Shown here piece after piece: positions 1 through 7,115 of a DNA stretch of 64,000 bases. The stretch comes from Xylophilus sp. GOD-11R (GTDB lineage: Bacteria > Pseudomonadota > Gammaproteobacteria > Burkholderiales > Burkholderiaceae_C): assembly GCF_033546935.1 (NCBI RefSeq), contig NZ_CP137854.1, positions 558,001 to 622,000 on the forward strand, in the 5' to 3' direction. Both the position numbers and the translations under genes were made by a program. Position 1 is the stretch's first letter; the number at the start of each line of letters is the position of its first letter. Below the pieces are notes generated by a model that worked only from the letters and a program-made list of their open reading frames with translations, ran no database searches and was not told where the DNA came from.

Positions 1-176
1 TGCTGCCTTCAGCAGCGCCGCCTTGTAGCGCAAGTCGGCTCCCGGCTATCGCCGGGACTGGGCTTACAGCCCAGCTGCTGCCTTCAGCAGCGCCGCCTTG
101 TAGCGCAAGTCGGCTCCCGGCTATCGCCGGGACTGGGCTTACAGCCCAGCTGCTGCTTTCAGCAGCGCCGCCTTGT
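1..176. repeat. 75-bp tandem repeat carrying the metK 3' end and hairpins
   Basis: Two near-identical 75-bp units lie at 1-75 and 76-150, followed by a 26-base partial third unit at 151-176 that merges into the metK coding sequence. On the minus strand each unit carries the last codons of metK, its stop codon, and two perfect hairpins: CTGGGCT/AGCCCAG (58-74 and 133-149) and CCCGGC/GCCGGG (41-56 and 116-131). A weaker CTGCTG/CAGCAG stem is at 75-90. The metK stop codon at 139-141 sits at the loop of the first hairpin. The array starts exactly at the window edge, so more copies may lie upstream. The hairpins have no U tract and may act as a terminator or an mRNA 3' stabiliser. Confidence 0.85.
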
Positions 177-1320
177 CCGTCTTTTCCCAGGTGAACTCGG
201 GTTCCTCGCGGCCGAAATGGCCGTAGGCGGCGGTCTTCTGGTAGATCGGGCGCAGCAGGTCCAGCATCTGGATGATGCCCTTGGGACGTAGGTCGAAATG
301 CGCCTCCACCAGCTTGGCGATGTCCGCGTCCGGGATCACGCCGGTGCCTTCGGTGTAGACCGTGATGTTCATCGGCTTGGCCACACCGATCGCGTAGGCG
401 ACCTGAATCTGGCACTGGCGCGCCAGGCCCGCGGCGACGATGTTCTTGGCCACGTAGCGGGCGGCATAGGCGGCCGAGCGGTCGACCTTGCTCGGATCCT
501 TGCCGCTGAAGGCACCACCCCCGTGCGGGCAGGCGCCGCCGTAGGTGTCGACGATGATCTTGCGACCGGTCAGGCCGCAGTCGCCCTGCGGGCCGCCGAT
601 GACGAAACGGCCGGTCGGGTTGATCAGGTACTTGGTGCCCTGCAGCCACTCCTTGGGCAGCACCGGCTTGATGATCTCCTCGATCACCGCCTCGACGAAG
701 CTCGCCTTCATCTTTTTGGGCGTCTCGCTCTGGTCCGGGCTGTGCTGGGTGGACAGCACCACGGTGTCGATGCTGTGCGGCTTGCCGTCCACGTAGCGCA
801 TCGTGACCTGGCTTTTGGCGTCGGGTCGCAGGAAGGGCAGGCGGCCGTCCTTGCGCAACTGGGCCTGGCGCTCGACCAGGCGGTGCGCGTAGTAGATGGG
901 CGCGGGCATCAGCTCGGGCGTCTCGTCGCAGGCGTAGCCGAACATCAGGCCCTGGTCGCCGGCGCCGGTGTTGAGGTGGTCGTCGGACGCATGGTCCACG
1001 CCCTGGGCGATGTCGTTGGACTGCTTGTCGTAGGCCACCATCACGGCGCAGCCCTTGTAGTCGATGCCGTAGTCGGTGTTGTCGTAGCCGATGCGCTTGA
1101 TGGTGTCGCGCGCGACCTGGATGTAGTCGACGTGCGCGTTGGTGGTGATCTCGCCCGCCAGCACGACCAGTCCGGTGTTGGTCAGCGTCTCGGCCGCGAC
1201 GCGGCTCAGGGGGTCTTGTTCGAAGATCGCATCGAGGATGGCGTCAGAAATCTGGTCGGCCACCTTGTCGGGATGGCCTTCGGAGACGGATTCGGACGTG
1301 AAGAGAAAGTCGTTCGCCAT
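139..1320 (-). CDS. metK: S-adenosylmethionine synthase MetK
   Basis: This cytoplasmic enzyme makes S-adenosylmethionine from methionine and ATP, supplying methyl groups and polyamine precursors. The 393-residue protein has the normal family length. It shows the N-terminal GHPDK motif (residues 15-19), the hallmark [12 protein letters not shown] segment (about 119-130) and the glycine-rich [16 protein letters not shown] loop (about 265-280). The ATG at 1320 gives the canonical N-terminus. The last codons and the stop are embedded in a tandem repeat. The gene diverges from the acyltransferase pair, with a 226-base shared upstream region. Confidence 0.98.
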   Translation of the reverse strand: MANDFLFTSESVSEGHPDKVADQISDAILDAIFEQDPLSRVAAETLTNTGLVVLAGEITTNAHVDYIQVARDTIKRIGYDNTDYGIDYKGCAVMVAYDKQSNDIAQGVDHASDDHLNTGAGDQGLMFGYACDETPELMPAPIYYAHRLVERQAQLRKDGRLPFLRPDAKSQVTMRYVDGKPHSIDTVVLSTQHSPDQSETPKKMKASFVEAVIEEIIKPVLPKEWLQGTKYLINPTGRFVIGGPQGDCGLTGRKIIVDTYGGACPHGGGAFSGKDPSKVDRSAAYAARYVAKNIVAAGLARQCQIQVAYAIGVAKPMNITVYTEGTGVIPDADIAKLVEAHFDLRPKGIIQMLDLLRPIYQKTAAYGHFGREEPEFTWEKTDKAALLKAAAGL

Positions 1321-1381
1321 TTGATTGAATAAACTCCAGGGTTTCGAGGTTTCTGGGGCGTTGCCCGAGACTCCGTGGAGT
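1321..1381 (-). promoter_or_regulatory. Structured 5' leader of metK
   Basis: On the minus strand, the stretch just upstream of the metK ATG contains an outer complementary pair ACTCCA/TGGAGT (1376-1381 with 1333-1338). It encloses a tight GGGC-loop-GCCC hairpin (1355-1366). The same 5' arm can instead fold locally as ACTC/GAGT within 1370-1381, so the two folds exclude each other. I do not recognise a known SAM or SAH riboswitch consensus. The rest of the divergent region, up to 1546, shows no strong sigma-70 match. Confidence 0.35.
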
Positions 1382-1546
1382 TGTGGCGAACGCTTTAGCA
1401 GTTGGGTTTAACGTCGCCCTGCAAGTTGCTCAGATTAACTCGGCGACAGCGGCATTCTAGCCATCACGCCCGCCGACACGTTTCGTGCGGTCTTCCTCGT
1501 TTCCCCGGGCGTCGCCCGTTTTTCCGCATTCGATCGATCCCATCTT

Positions 1547-2368
1547 GTGACGAGGCTTCTTTCCCACGCGCCGCTCTGGCTGCTCCATGCCTCGGGTGCG
1601 TTTCTCGGCTGGATGGCGTTCTGCCTGTCGGCGACCTACCGCCGCCGCTTCGTCGCGAACGCGGCGCTGGCAGGTTATGGCTTCGCGCAGGTGGCGGGCG
1701 CGGTCGCCCATGCCGGGCGCATGGTGGCCGAGCTGCCGCGCCTGTGGTGGGGGCCGGCGCCGCGCTGGGTCTGGGACGACGATGGCTGCATCGCCGACGC
1801 CTACGCTGCCGGGCGCGGCATTCTCTTTCTCACGCCGCACCTGGGCGGCTTCGAGCTCTCGCCCCAGGCGCTGGCAGCCGACTACGGCGCCGCGCACGGC
1901 CCGATGACCGTGCTCTATCGGCCGGCCCGCCAGGCCTGGCTCGCCCGGCGCATGTCGACCGCCCGGACGCGTCCCCACCTGAGGGCCGTGCCCACCACAC
2001 TGGCCGGCGTGCGCGAGCTGCTGCGCGCCCTGCGTCGCGGCGAAGCGGTGGGCCTGCTGCCCGACCAGGTGCCGCCCGAGGGCATGGGCGCGTGGGTGCC
2101 TTTCTTCGGCGAGCCGGCCTACACCATGACCCTGGCGGCGCGCCTGGCCCAGCAGTCGGGCGCGACGGTGCTGCTGGCCTGGACCGAGCGCCTGTCGTGG
2201 GGGCGCGGTTTCGCGGTACACGTGCGAGCCCGATCCGAGCCGCTGCCTGCCGATCTCGTGCAGGCGACGGCCGCACTCAACCTGGATGTGGAATCGATGA
2301 TCCGGCGCCGCCCCGACCAGTACCTGTGGGGCTACGCCCGCTACAAGCGGCCGAGGGCCGTGTCGTGA
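1547..2368 (+). CDS. Lipid A biosynthesis lysophospholipid acyltransferase (LpxL/HtrB family), first copy
   Basis: This protein is predicted to add a secondary acyl chain to the lipid A precursor at the inner membrane. It has 273 residues with a hydrophobic N-terminus (about 5-30). The family catalytic motif HX4E is seen as HLGGFE (H98, E103). A conserved DQVPPEGMGAWVPFFG block sits near residue 172. The start is a GTG at 1547, because no ATG gives a better N-terminus. Its TGA overlaps the ATG of the next gene by one base, so the two acyltransferases are translationally coupled. Which of the pair corresponds to LpxL or LpxM cannot be settled from sequence alone. Confidence 0.9.
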   Translation: MTRLLSHAPLWLLHASGAFLGWMAFCLSATYRRRFVANAALAGYGFAQVAGAVAHAGRMVAELPRLWWGPAPRWVWDDDGCIADAYAAGRGILFLTPHLGGFELSPQALAADYGAAHGPMTVLYRPARQAWLARRMSTARTRPHLRAVPTTLAGVRELLRALRRGEAVGLLPDQVPPEGMGAWVPFFGEPAYTMTLAARLAQQSGATVLLAWTERLSWGRGFAVHVRARSEPLPADLVQATAALNLDVESMIRRRPDQYLWGYARYKRPRAVS

Positions 2369-3231
2369 TGAGCCGCATCGCCATCCTGCTGATGCGCTGC
2401 AGTGCGGTGCTGCCCCTGCGTGCAGTGCGGGCGCTGGGCTGGCTGCTGGGCATGCTGCTGTATGCGCTGGTCCGTTCGCGGCGGCATGTGGTCGACACCA
2501 ATCTGCGGCTTTGCTTTGCGCACCTGAGCGACGACGAACGCCGTCGCATGGCGCTGCGCACCTTCGTGGCCTTCGGCCAGTCGTGGATGGACCGGGGCTG
2601 GCTCTGGCATGCAGCGCCGGCGGTGGTCGAGCGGCGTCTGGTCTTGACCGGCGCGATCGACGAGCTGGCGGGCGACGCGCCCACCATTCTTTTCGCGCCG
2701 CACTTCTACGGCCTGGATGCGGCGGCGACGGCGATCGCGATCCGCGTTCCGCGTCGCTACACCTCCATCTACGCGCAGCAGGCCGACACGGCGGTCGACG
2801 ACTGGATCAAGGCCGGCCGACTGCGCTTCGGCGACTGCCGCGTGTTCTCGCGCACCACCGGGCTCAAGGAAATCGTGGCGTCGCTGCGGGCCGGCGACGT
2901 GTTCTACCTGCTGCCGGACATGGACTTCGGCCCGGACGATTCGGTGTTCGTGCCGTTCTTCGGTATCCAGGCCGCCACGCTGCCGTCGGTGGCGCGGTTC
3001 GCGCGGCTGGGTCGGGCCAAGGTGGTCACCGTGCTGTCGCGCATCACGCCGCAGGGCTACACCGTGGAGCTGCTGCCGGCCTGGCAGGGCTTTCCCGGCG
3101 AAGATCCGGTGGCCGACACCGCCCTGATGAACCGTAGGCTGGAGGGGTTCATCGAGGCGATGCCCGAGCAGTACTACTGGGTGCACAAGCGGTTCAAGAC
3201 GCGGCCGCCGGGCGAACCATCGGTTTATTGA
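2368..3231 (+). CDS. Lipid A biosynthesis acyltransferase (LpxL/HtrB family), second copy
   Basis: This is the second late acyltransferase of lipid A synthesis, 287 residues, with an N-terminal membrane segment (about 15-35). The catalytic HX4D motif is HFYGLD (H112, D117). The block DMDFGPDDSVFVPFFG is typical of bacterial lipid A acyltransferases. The ATG overlaps the stop of the upstream paralogue, indicating an operon of two. The C-terminus ends YYWVHKRFKTRPPGE, the usual family ending. Having two distinct acyltransferases in tandem next to metK is normal for Burkholderiales. Confidence 0.92.
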   Translation: MSRIAILLMRCSAVLPLRAVRALGWLLGMLLYALVRSRRHVVDTNLRLCFAHLSDDERRRMALRTFVAFGQSWMDRGWLWHAAPAVVERRLVLTGAIDELAGDAPTILFAPHFYGLDAAATAIAIRVPRRYTSIYAQQADTAVDDWIKAGRLRFGDCRVFSRTTGLKEIVASLRAGDVFYLLPDMDFGPDDSVFVPFFGIQAATLPSVARFARLGRAKVVTVLSRITPQGYTVELLPAWQGFPGEDPVADTALMNRRLEGFIEAMPEQYYWVHKRFKTRPPGEPSVY

Positions 3232-3564
3232 GTTTCGGGGTTCGGCGGGGCCATGGTGATCGCCAGGCGCTTCATCCGCAGCATGCGCACCATCACGGCA
3301 TGGCGGACCTGCAGCAGGTGTGAACGTCGCACGTCGCGGCCATGATCGCCTTGCTGCCAGGCTGATCCGCGCTGCTGCGGCGCCACGTTGAAGAAGTGGA
3401 CCCGGCACACAAGCCCTTGAAGACTCGGCCGCGGTGGTGGATTCGCCTGGCCGGCCAGGGTTGCGATGACGGCCTGAATCCGGACCGGCTTCATCTGGAG
3501 ACTCGAGCGCCCCTTGGCGTCCGCCGTGGGGTGTCCATCCCACCGAACCTCGCGAGTCTCCAGC
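3232..3564. other. Intergenic region, no convincing gene
   Basis: These 333 bases separate the acyltransferase pair from the first orphan. Open frames cross the region on both strands, but none has a recognisable product or a good ribosome site. An imperfect inverted repeat (CCATG+GTGAT at 3251-3260 against ATCAC..CATGG at 3292-3303) lies just after the acyltransferase stop and could end transcription. A perfect 11-base inverted repeat begins at 3495 and is listed separately. Confidence 0.6.
3495..3563 (+). promoter_or_regulatory. 11-bp perfect inverted repeat abutting an orphan start codon
   Basis: CTGGAGACTCG at 3495-3505 is exactly repeated in inverted orientation at 3553-3563, with 47 bases between. 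The right arm ends one base before the ATG at 3565. In DNA this could be a two-site operator. In mRNA it would form a stem that hides the translation start. No Shine-Dalgarno sequence is visible in the usual place. The repeat is seen directly; any regulatory role is inferred. Confidence 0.5.
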
Positions 3565-4131
3565 ATGTTCCATCCCGGCCTGAGTTCTTTCCCTGCTCCA
3601 TCCCACCTGCCCGTGCGACACGGGCTTTCGCGGCACCCACGTACGCCAGCAGGCGACCCGGCGGCGCTTCGTCAGGGGTCTTCCTCCCGATATTCACACG
3701 ATCCTCACGTGGCGGGTCTGCACGGCTTGCCGACCCCGGCCTTCGTGCCCGGGATGTTCGGGGCTCCCGCCGCATTCGGGGCCGGTCCGTATGCCGCCGC
3801 GGGCATGCAGGGGCCCGATTTCAGTCAACTGAAACTGGGTCCGGCCATGCACGGCACGGCGCACCAGCAGATCTACCCGGTACTGGGCGACGATGGCAGG
3901 CTCAGCCATCTTCTGACAGTGGACAACCGACGCAGTACCCGCCGCCCCCATTCCCAGCGAGGCGCCCCGGCGACGCGACATCCCGACGCGCCAACCGTGC
4001 AGCACGGCACCTACCAGGGACGCTACGCTTCCTTCTGGGGCATCACCGACAACCTCCGGGCGATCTACCACGGTTTAGGGTCAGTGGCGATCATCGCCCT
4101 CGGGATCGCCGCTTCGCTGGTGGGCGAGTAA
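3565..4131 (+). CDS. Orphan protein, Ser/Pro/His-rich N-terminus and C-terminal hydrophobic tail
   Basis: I do not recognise a family for this 188-residue protein. Residues 1-30 are rich in Ser, Pro and His and contain no acidic residue; the first is D31. A Gly/Ala/Pro-rich stretch follows at 52-85. The protein ends with a single hydrophobic segment (about 171-186) before a final GE. The first ATG in the frame is 3565; a TTG at 3514 is the alternative. The protein is convergent with the PPR gene (30 bases between the stops). The N-terminal composition resembles type III secretion signals and the tail could insert in a membrane, but both are inference. An overlapping frame (3396-4193) looks like a shadow. 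Confidence 0.5.
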   Translation: MFHPGLSSFPAPSHLPVRHGLSRHPRTPAGDPAALRQGSSSRYSHDPHVAGLHGLPTPAFVPGMFGAPAAFGAGPYAAAGMQGPDFSQLKLGPAMHGTAHQQIYPVLGDDGRLSHLLTVDNRRSTRRPHSQRGAPATRHPDAPTVQHGTYQGRYASFWGITDNLRAIYHGLGSVAIIALGIAASLVGE

Positions 4132-4161
4132 CGCAGGCGGGCTGCGCTCTCGCAACCTGGC

Positions 4162-5253
4162 TCAGGTCCGGTCGCCGTCTGCGACCGGCCTAGCGGCCGG
4201 CTGGCCCGCCGGCTCTTCTGCGTGGCGGGCGTGCTCCGGTGCGCCCGCCTGCCAACGCCGGTCGGCGCGACGCTCGGGAAGCCAGGGCGTGATGGTGTCG
4301 ATATAGCGTGTCAACTCGGGAACTTTTCGCGCGCCCAGCTCGAAGTGGGTTCCCCGGTCCAGCAGGCCTCGGCCGTGCAGGGTCCGGATGATGGCGCAGG
4401 CGATCGGGGGCACCAGCGATTTGGAGCCGGCTCCCGTCGAGTAGCGTGGACGGGTGGCGCGCCTGCGCAGGTCGAGCACATTGCGTTTGCCGTCGTAGCC
4501 AAGGTGGGGATAGAGCATGTGCAGGTCGACGGCCATCTGCAGGAGCTGGGGATGTGCCTCGGGCGGCCGTACGCACAGCATGATCTGGAGTGTCTTCATG
4601 TCCGGCTTGTTGCCCCGGCTCTGCAGCAGCTGGAACAGGCGATCGGCGTCGGCATCCCGTCGCGCGCGGCAGCAGGCCTCGAGTGCCTTGTTGAAATTGA
4701 AGGTGGTGATAACCAGACCGCAGGGGGCCAGCTTATCCACCATGAAGTAGAAAAGTTTCAAGGCGAGTGCGGGCTGACTCAGACATGCCCTCTGGGCCTG
4801 TTCGAATTGCTGATCGGTGGGCAGGCTGCCTGCGGCGTTGCCTTGTTTCAGCATGCGGGAGATCACTTCGATGGCTTTTTCGCCCCAACCGTGGCGTGCA
4901 CAGCGCGCCAGCAGCGCGCCGTCGCTTTGCGGCGCGGCGCAAGTGTCGGCGTCGAGCACGGCATCGACCGACGGCGCTTCCAATGCCGCGACTTCCTGGG
5001 GCCATTCAGTCTCTACAGGGGCGTAGGTGAAATCAGCCAGGGACCGAAAAGGCGCTGCTTTAGGGGCGGGTGAAGTGGATGCGAAGCTCACCCACTGCGG
5101 CTCGGGCAATGGCAGTCTGGCGGCCGCTTCCCAAAAATCGACACGAGGCGGCAACCAGAGTCGGTTGAAACGATGGCGCATGCCGTCGTCGGCGGAGGAG
5201 GTGGTGCTGTCGGGCGGCAGCGTCGAGGGGTGTGAGATGGGAGGCAACGACAT
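4162..5253 (-). CDS. Pentatricopeptide-repeat (PPR)-like protein
   Basis: The 363-residue protein contains one clear PPR unit at about residues 181-218 (key pattern TFNFNKALEACCR, then LFQLL, then RGNKPD). Weaker units precede it (about 114-148 and 146-180) and one may follow (about 219-255). PPR proteins are helix-hairpin RNA-binding repeats, abundant in plant organelles and rare in bacteria. The N-terminal 25 residues are Ser/Pro-rich with the first acidic residue at D15; the C-terminus is Arg/Ala/Pro-rich and probably disordered. The ATG at 5253 is preceded by a GGCGGG ribosome-site candidate; an in-frame extension to 5580 would overlap engB and reads like shadow sequence. Function is unknown; RNA binding, or delivery into a eukaryotic host, is inference. 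Confidence 0.65.
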   Translation of the reverse strand: MSLPPISHPSTLPPDSTTSSADDGMRHRFNRLWLPPRVDFWEAAARLPLPEPQWVSFASTSPAPKAAPFRSLADFTYAPVETEWPQEVAALEAPSVDAVLDADTCAAPQSDGALLARCARHGWGEKAIEVISRMLKQGNAAGSLPTDQQFEQAQRACLSQPALALKLFYFMVDKLAPCGLVITTFNFNKALEACCRARRDADADRLFQLLQSRGNKPDMKTLQIMLCVRPPEAHPQLLQMAVDLHMLYPHLGYDGKRNVLDLRRRATRPRYSTGAGSKSLVPPIACAIIRTLHGRGLLDRGTHFELGARKVPELTRYIDTITPWLPERRADRRWQAGAPEHARHAEEPAGQPAARPVADGDRT

Positions 5254-5296
5254 CCCGCCAGCGTAGGGTCGGTGCTGCTGGCTGGCAGACGCGTTC

Positions 5297-5315
5297 GGAT
5301 CGGAAGTTCCGATCC
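5297..5315. promoter_or_regulatory. Palindrome upstream of the PPR gene
   Basis: GGATCGGAA-G-TTCCGATCC is a perfect 9+9 palindrome around one central base. It lies 44-62 bases upstream of the PPR start codon and downstream of the engB stop. The single-base centre makes an RNA hairpin unlikely, so a dimeric repressor or activator site is the better reading. Confidence 0.45.
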
Positions 5316-5377
5316 ACGAAGCAGGCGCTGCAGACTTCGCGCGGCGAGCGAGCCCTTCGGCGAACCCGCCAGGCAAG

Positions 5378-6157
5378 TCAGGCCGAAGGTTCGCCGCTTC
5401 GGTCCTGTCCGAGGTCTTCCTCCAAGCCGGCGTCGACTCCTTCCTCCACCTGCCGCGCGGCGGCCCGCTCGACGAAAGCCGGCGTGGCTTCATCCACCCA
5501 CTGGCGCAGGCGCAGCGCGGTTTCGTCCACGCCCTTGCGCTTGAGCGCGGAGAAGAGCTGCGCGTCGCCGCCGCCGGCATTGAGCTTGGCGATCTGCAGG
5601 GCCTTGTCGGCCTCCACGCGGGTGAGTTTGTCGGCCTTGGTGAGCAGCAGCAGGAACTTCAGGCCTTCTTCGACGCGTGGGCGGATCAGGTCGAGCAGCA
5701 GTTCGTCGAGTTCGGTCAGGCCCAGGCGCGGATCGCAGAGCAGCACCACGCCGGTGAGGTTTTCACGGGCGACGAGGTACTGGCCCATCACGCGCTGCCA
5801 GCGGATCTTGTCCTGCTGCGGAACGGCTGCGTAGCCGTAGCCGGGCAGGTCGGCCAGCACCGCGTCGGTCTGGCCCTGGCGGCCGAGCGAGAACAGGTTG
5901 ATGTGCTGGGTGCGGCCGGGCTTTTTCGAGGCGAAGGCCAGTTGCTTCTGCTGCGCCAGGGTGTTGATGCAGGTCGATTTGCCGGCGTTGGAGCGGCCGA
6001 CGAAGGCGATCTCGGGCAGGTCGAGGCGCGGCAGGTGGTGCAGCTGGGCGGCGGTCGTGAGGAATCGCGCGGTATGCATCCAGCCCATGGCGGCCTTGGC
6101 GGCGGGGTCGGCTGGGCTGGAGCCGGCGTGGCGCGCGGTCGGTCGTGGTGTGGTCAT
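5378..6157 (-). CDS. engB: Ribosome biogenesis GTP-binding protein EngB/YsxC
   Basis: This essential GTPase helps assemble the 50S ribosomal subunit. It has 259 residues from the ATG at 6157; an upstream TTG at 6187 would add ten. The GTPase motifs appear in order: G1 GRSNAGKST (54-62), G2 within GRTQ, G3 DLPGYG (103-108), G4 TKAD (172-175) and G5 SALK. Both ends extend slightly beyond the roughly 200-residue core: a basic N-terminus and an acidic, Glu/Ala-rich tail. It diverges from the cytochrome c4 gene, a usual arrangement in Burkholderiales. Confidence 0.96.
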   Translation of the reverse strand: MTTPRPTARHAGSSPADPAAKAAMGWMHTARFLTTAAQLHHLPRLDLPEIAFVGRSNAGKSTCINTLAQQKQLAFASKKPGRTQHINLFSLGRQGQTDAVLADLPGYGYAAVPQQDKIRWQRVMGQYLVARENLTGVVLLCDPRLGLTELDELLLDLIRPRVEEGLKFLLLLTKADKLTRVEADKALQIAKLNAGGGDAQLFSALKRKGVDETALRLRQWVDEATPAFVERAAARQVEEGVDAGLEEDLGQDRSGEPSA

Positions 6158-6245
6158 GTCGGGGAGGATGCGGGCGGGAGGTAGCAAGGGCGCGAAAGGC
6201 CGCGATGTCGGGGCGGCAGGCGTGCCGTCCCAGGGAAAACCGGGC

Positions 6246-6272
6246 TTGCGGCAGGGGGTGCCATTGTAGAAT
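6246..6272 (+). promoter_or_regulatory. Candidate sigma-70 promoter of cytochrome c4
   Basis: A TAGAAT -10 box (6267-6272) lies 37 bases before the c4 start. A TTGCGG -35-like hexamer lies 15 bases further upstream, which is shorter than optimal spacing. TAGAAT boxes recur before several genes in this window. Confidence 0.4.
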
Positions 6273-6308
6273 CATGCGGTTTTGCGCTGATAAGAAGAGA
6301 CCCTCGAT

Positions 6309-6971
6309 ATGAAGTTGTCCGTCTTGCTGCAAGCCGCGATGGGAGCCTGTGCGCTGCTGATTTCCGTTTCGCCGGCTTTCGCGGCAGAGGGTGCTCCGGC
6401 AGCCGCGCCGGTCGCAGCGCAGAAGGCCGCCAAGCCCGACCTGGCCAAGGGCGAAGCCAGCTACACGGCAGTCTGTGCGGCCTGCCATGGCGCCGACGGC
6501 AACTCGGCCGTGCCGGCCCAGCCCAAGCTGGCCTCCCAGCATCCCGAATACCTGGTCAAGCAGTTGCGCGAGTTCAAGGCGGGCACGCGCAAGAACCCCA
6601 TCATGCAGGGCTTCGCGGCCGCGCTGTCCGAAGACGACATGCGCAATATCTCCTGGTGGCTGGTGAGCAAGGCGCCCAAGAACGGCTTCGCCAAGGACAA
6701 GGAACTCGTCGCCGTCGGCGAAAAGATCTACCGCGGCGGCATCGCCGAGCGCCAGGTGCCGGCCTGCGCCAGCTGCCACAGCCCCAACGGCGCCGGCCTG
6801 CCGGCCCAGTACCCGCGCCTGGGTGGCCAGCATGCCGACTACACCGCGTCCCAGCTGACGGCCTTCCGCGACGGTGTGCGTGCCAACAACGCGGTGATGG
6901 CCGGCGTGTCGGCCCGCCTCAACGACCGCGAGATCAAGGCCCTGGGCGACTACATCGCCGGCCTGCGCTGA
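6309..6971 (+). CDS. Dihaem cytochrome c4
   Basis: This periplasmic electron carrier has 220 residues with a cleavable signal peptide ending near AFA (about 25). Two haem-binding CXXCH motifs, CAACH (56-60) and CASCH (153-157), mark two homologous cytochrome domains. Candidate axial methionines are M99 (NPIMQGF) and the one in NAVMAGV. The family passes electrons from the bc1 complex to terminal oxidases. It sits directly before the System II maturation genes that attach its haems. AGAAGAGA upstream of the ATG is a good ribosome site. Confidence 0.94.
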   Translation: MKLSVLLQAAMGACALLISVSPAFAAEGAPAAAPVAAQKAAKPDLAKGEASYTAVCAACHGADGNSAVPAQPKLASQHPEYLVKQLREFKAGTRKNPIMQGFAAALSEDDMRNISWWLVSKAPKNGFAKDKELVAVGEKIYRGGIAERQVPACASCHSPNGAGLPAQYPRLGGQHADYTASQLTAFRDGVRANNAVMAGVSARLNDREIKALGDYIAGLR

Positions 6972-7040
6972 TTTTTCGCGGCCGGCGCAATTCCGCAGCG
7001 CCGCACTGAACCAATCGACCTGCGGCACACTCTGCCATGA

Positions 7041-7078
7041 GGGCGGCACATTCCTGACGGAGTGGCCGCCCCTTGTTT
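7041..7078 (+). terminator. Probable terminator after cytochrome c4
   Basis: GGGCGGCAC (7041-7049) pairs with GTGGCCGCCC (7062-7071) with one bulge. A short T-rich run follows, then a longer T run at 7089-7094. It lies between the c4 and resB genes, separating an abundant cytochrome transcript from its maturation factors. Confidence 0.5.
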
Positions 7079-7115
7079 CGCCTGCTCCTTTTTTCGTCTT
7101 CGTCCTGCCGTCCCC

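Noticed and set aside
1321..1546. SAH or SAM riboswitch before metK
   Set aside because: Structured elements exist, but the conserved bases of the SAH and SAM classes that I know are not visible; kept only as an unassigned leader.
3442..3465. TTCGC-N14-TTGCG upstream of the first orphan
   Set aside because: Second half has a mismatch, spacing is short and no -10 box is at the right distance.
3396..4193. 265-codon alternative frame over the first orphan
   Set aside because: Arg/Pro-rich shadow-like composition with no coherent domain, whereas the 3565-4131 frame ends in a plausible membrane segment.
5360..5387. PIP-like TTCGG-N18-TTCGC upstream of the PPR gene
   Set aside because: Spacing is three bases too long and no YANNNT box lies 30-32 bases downstream.
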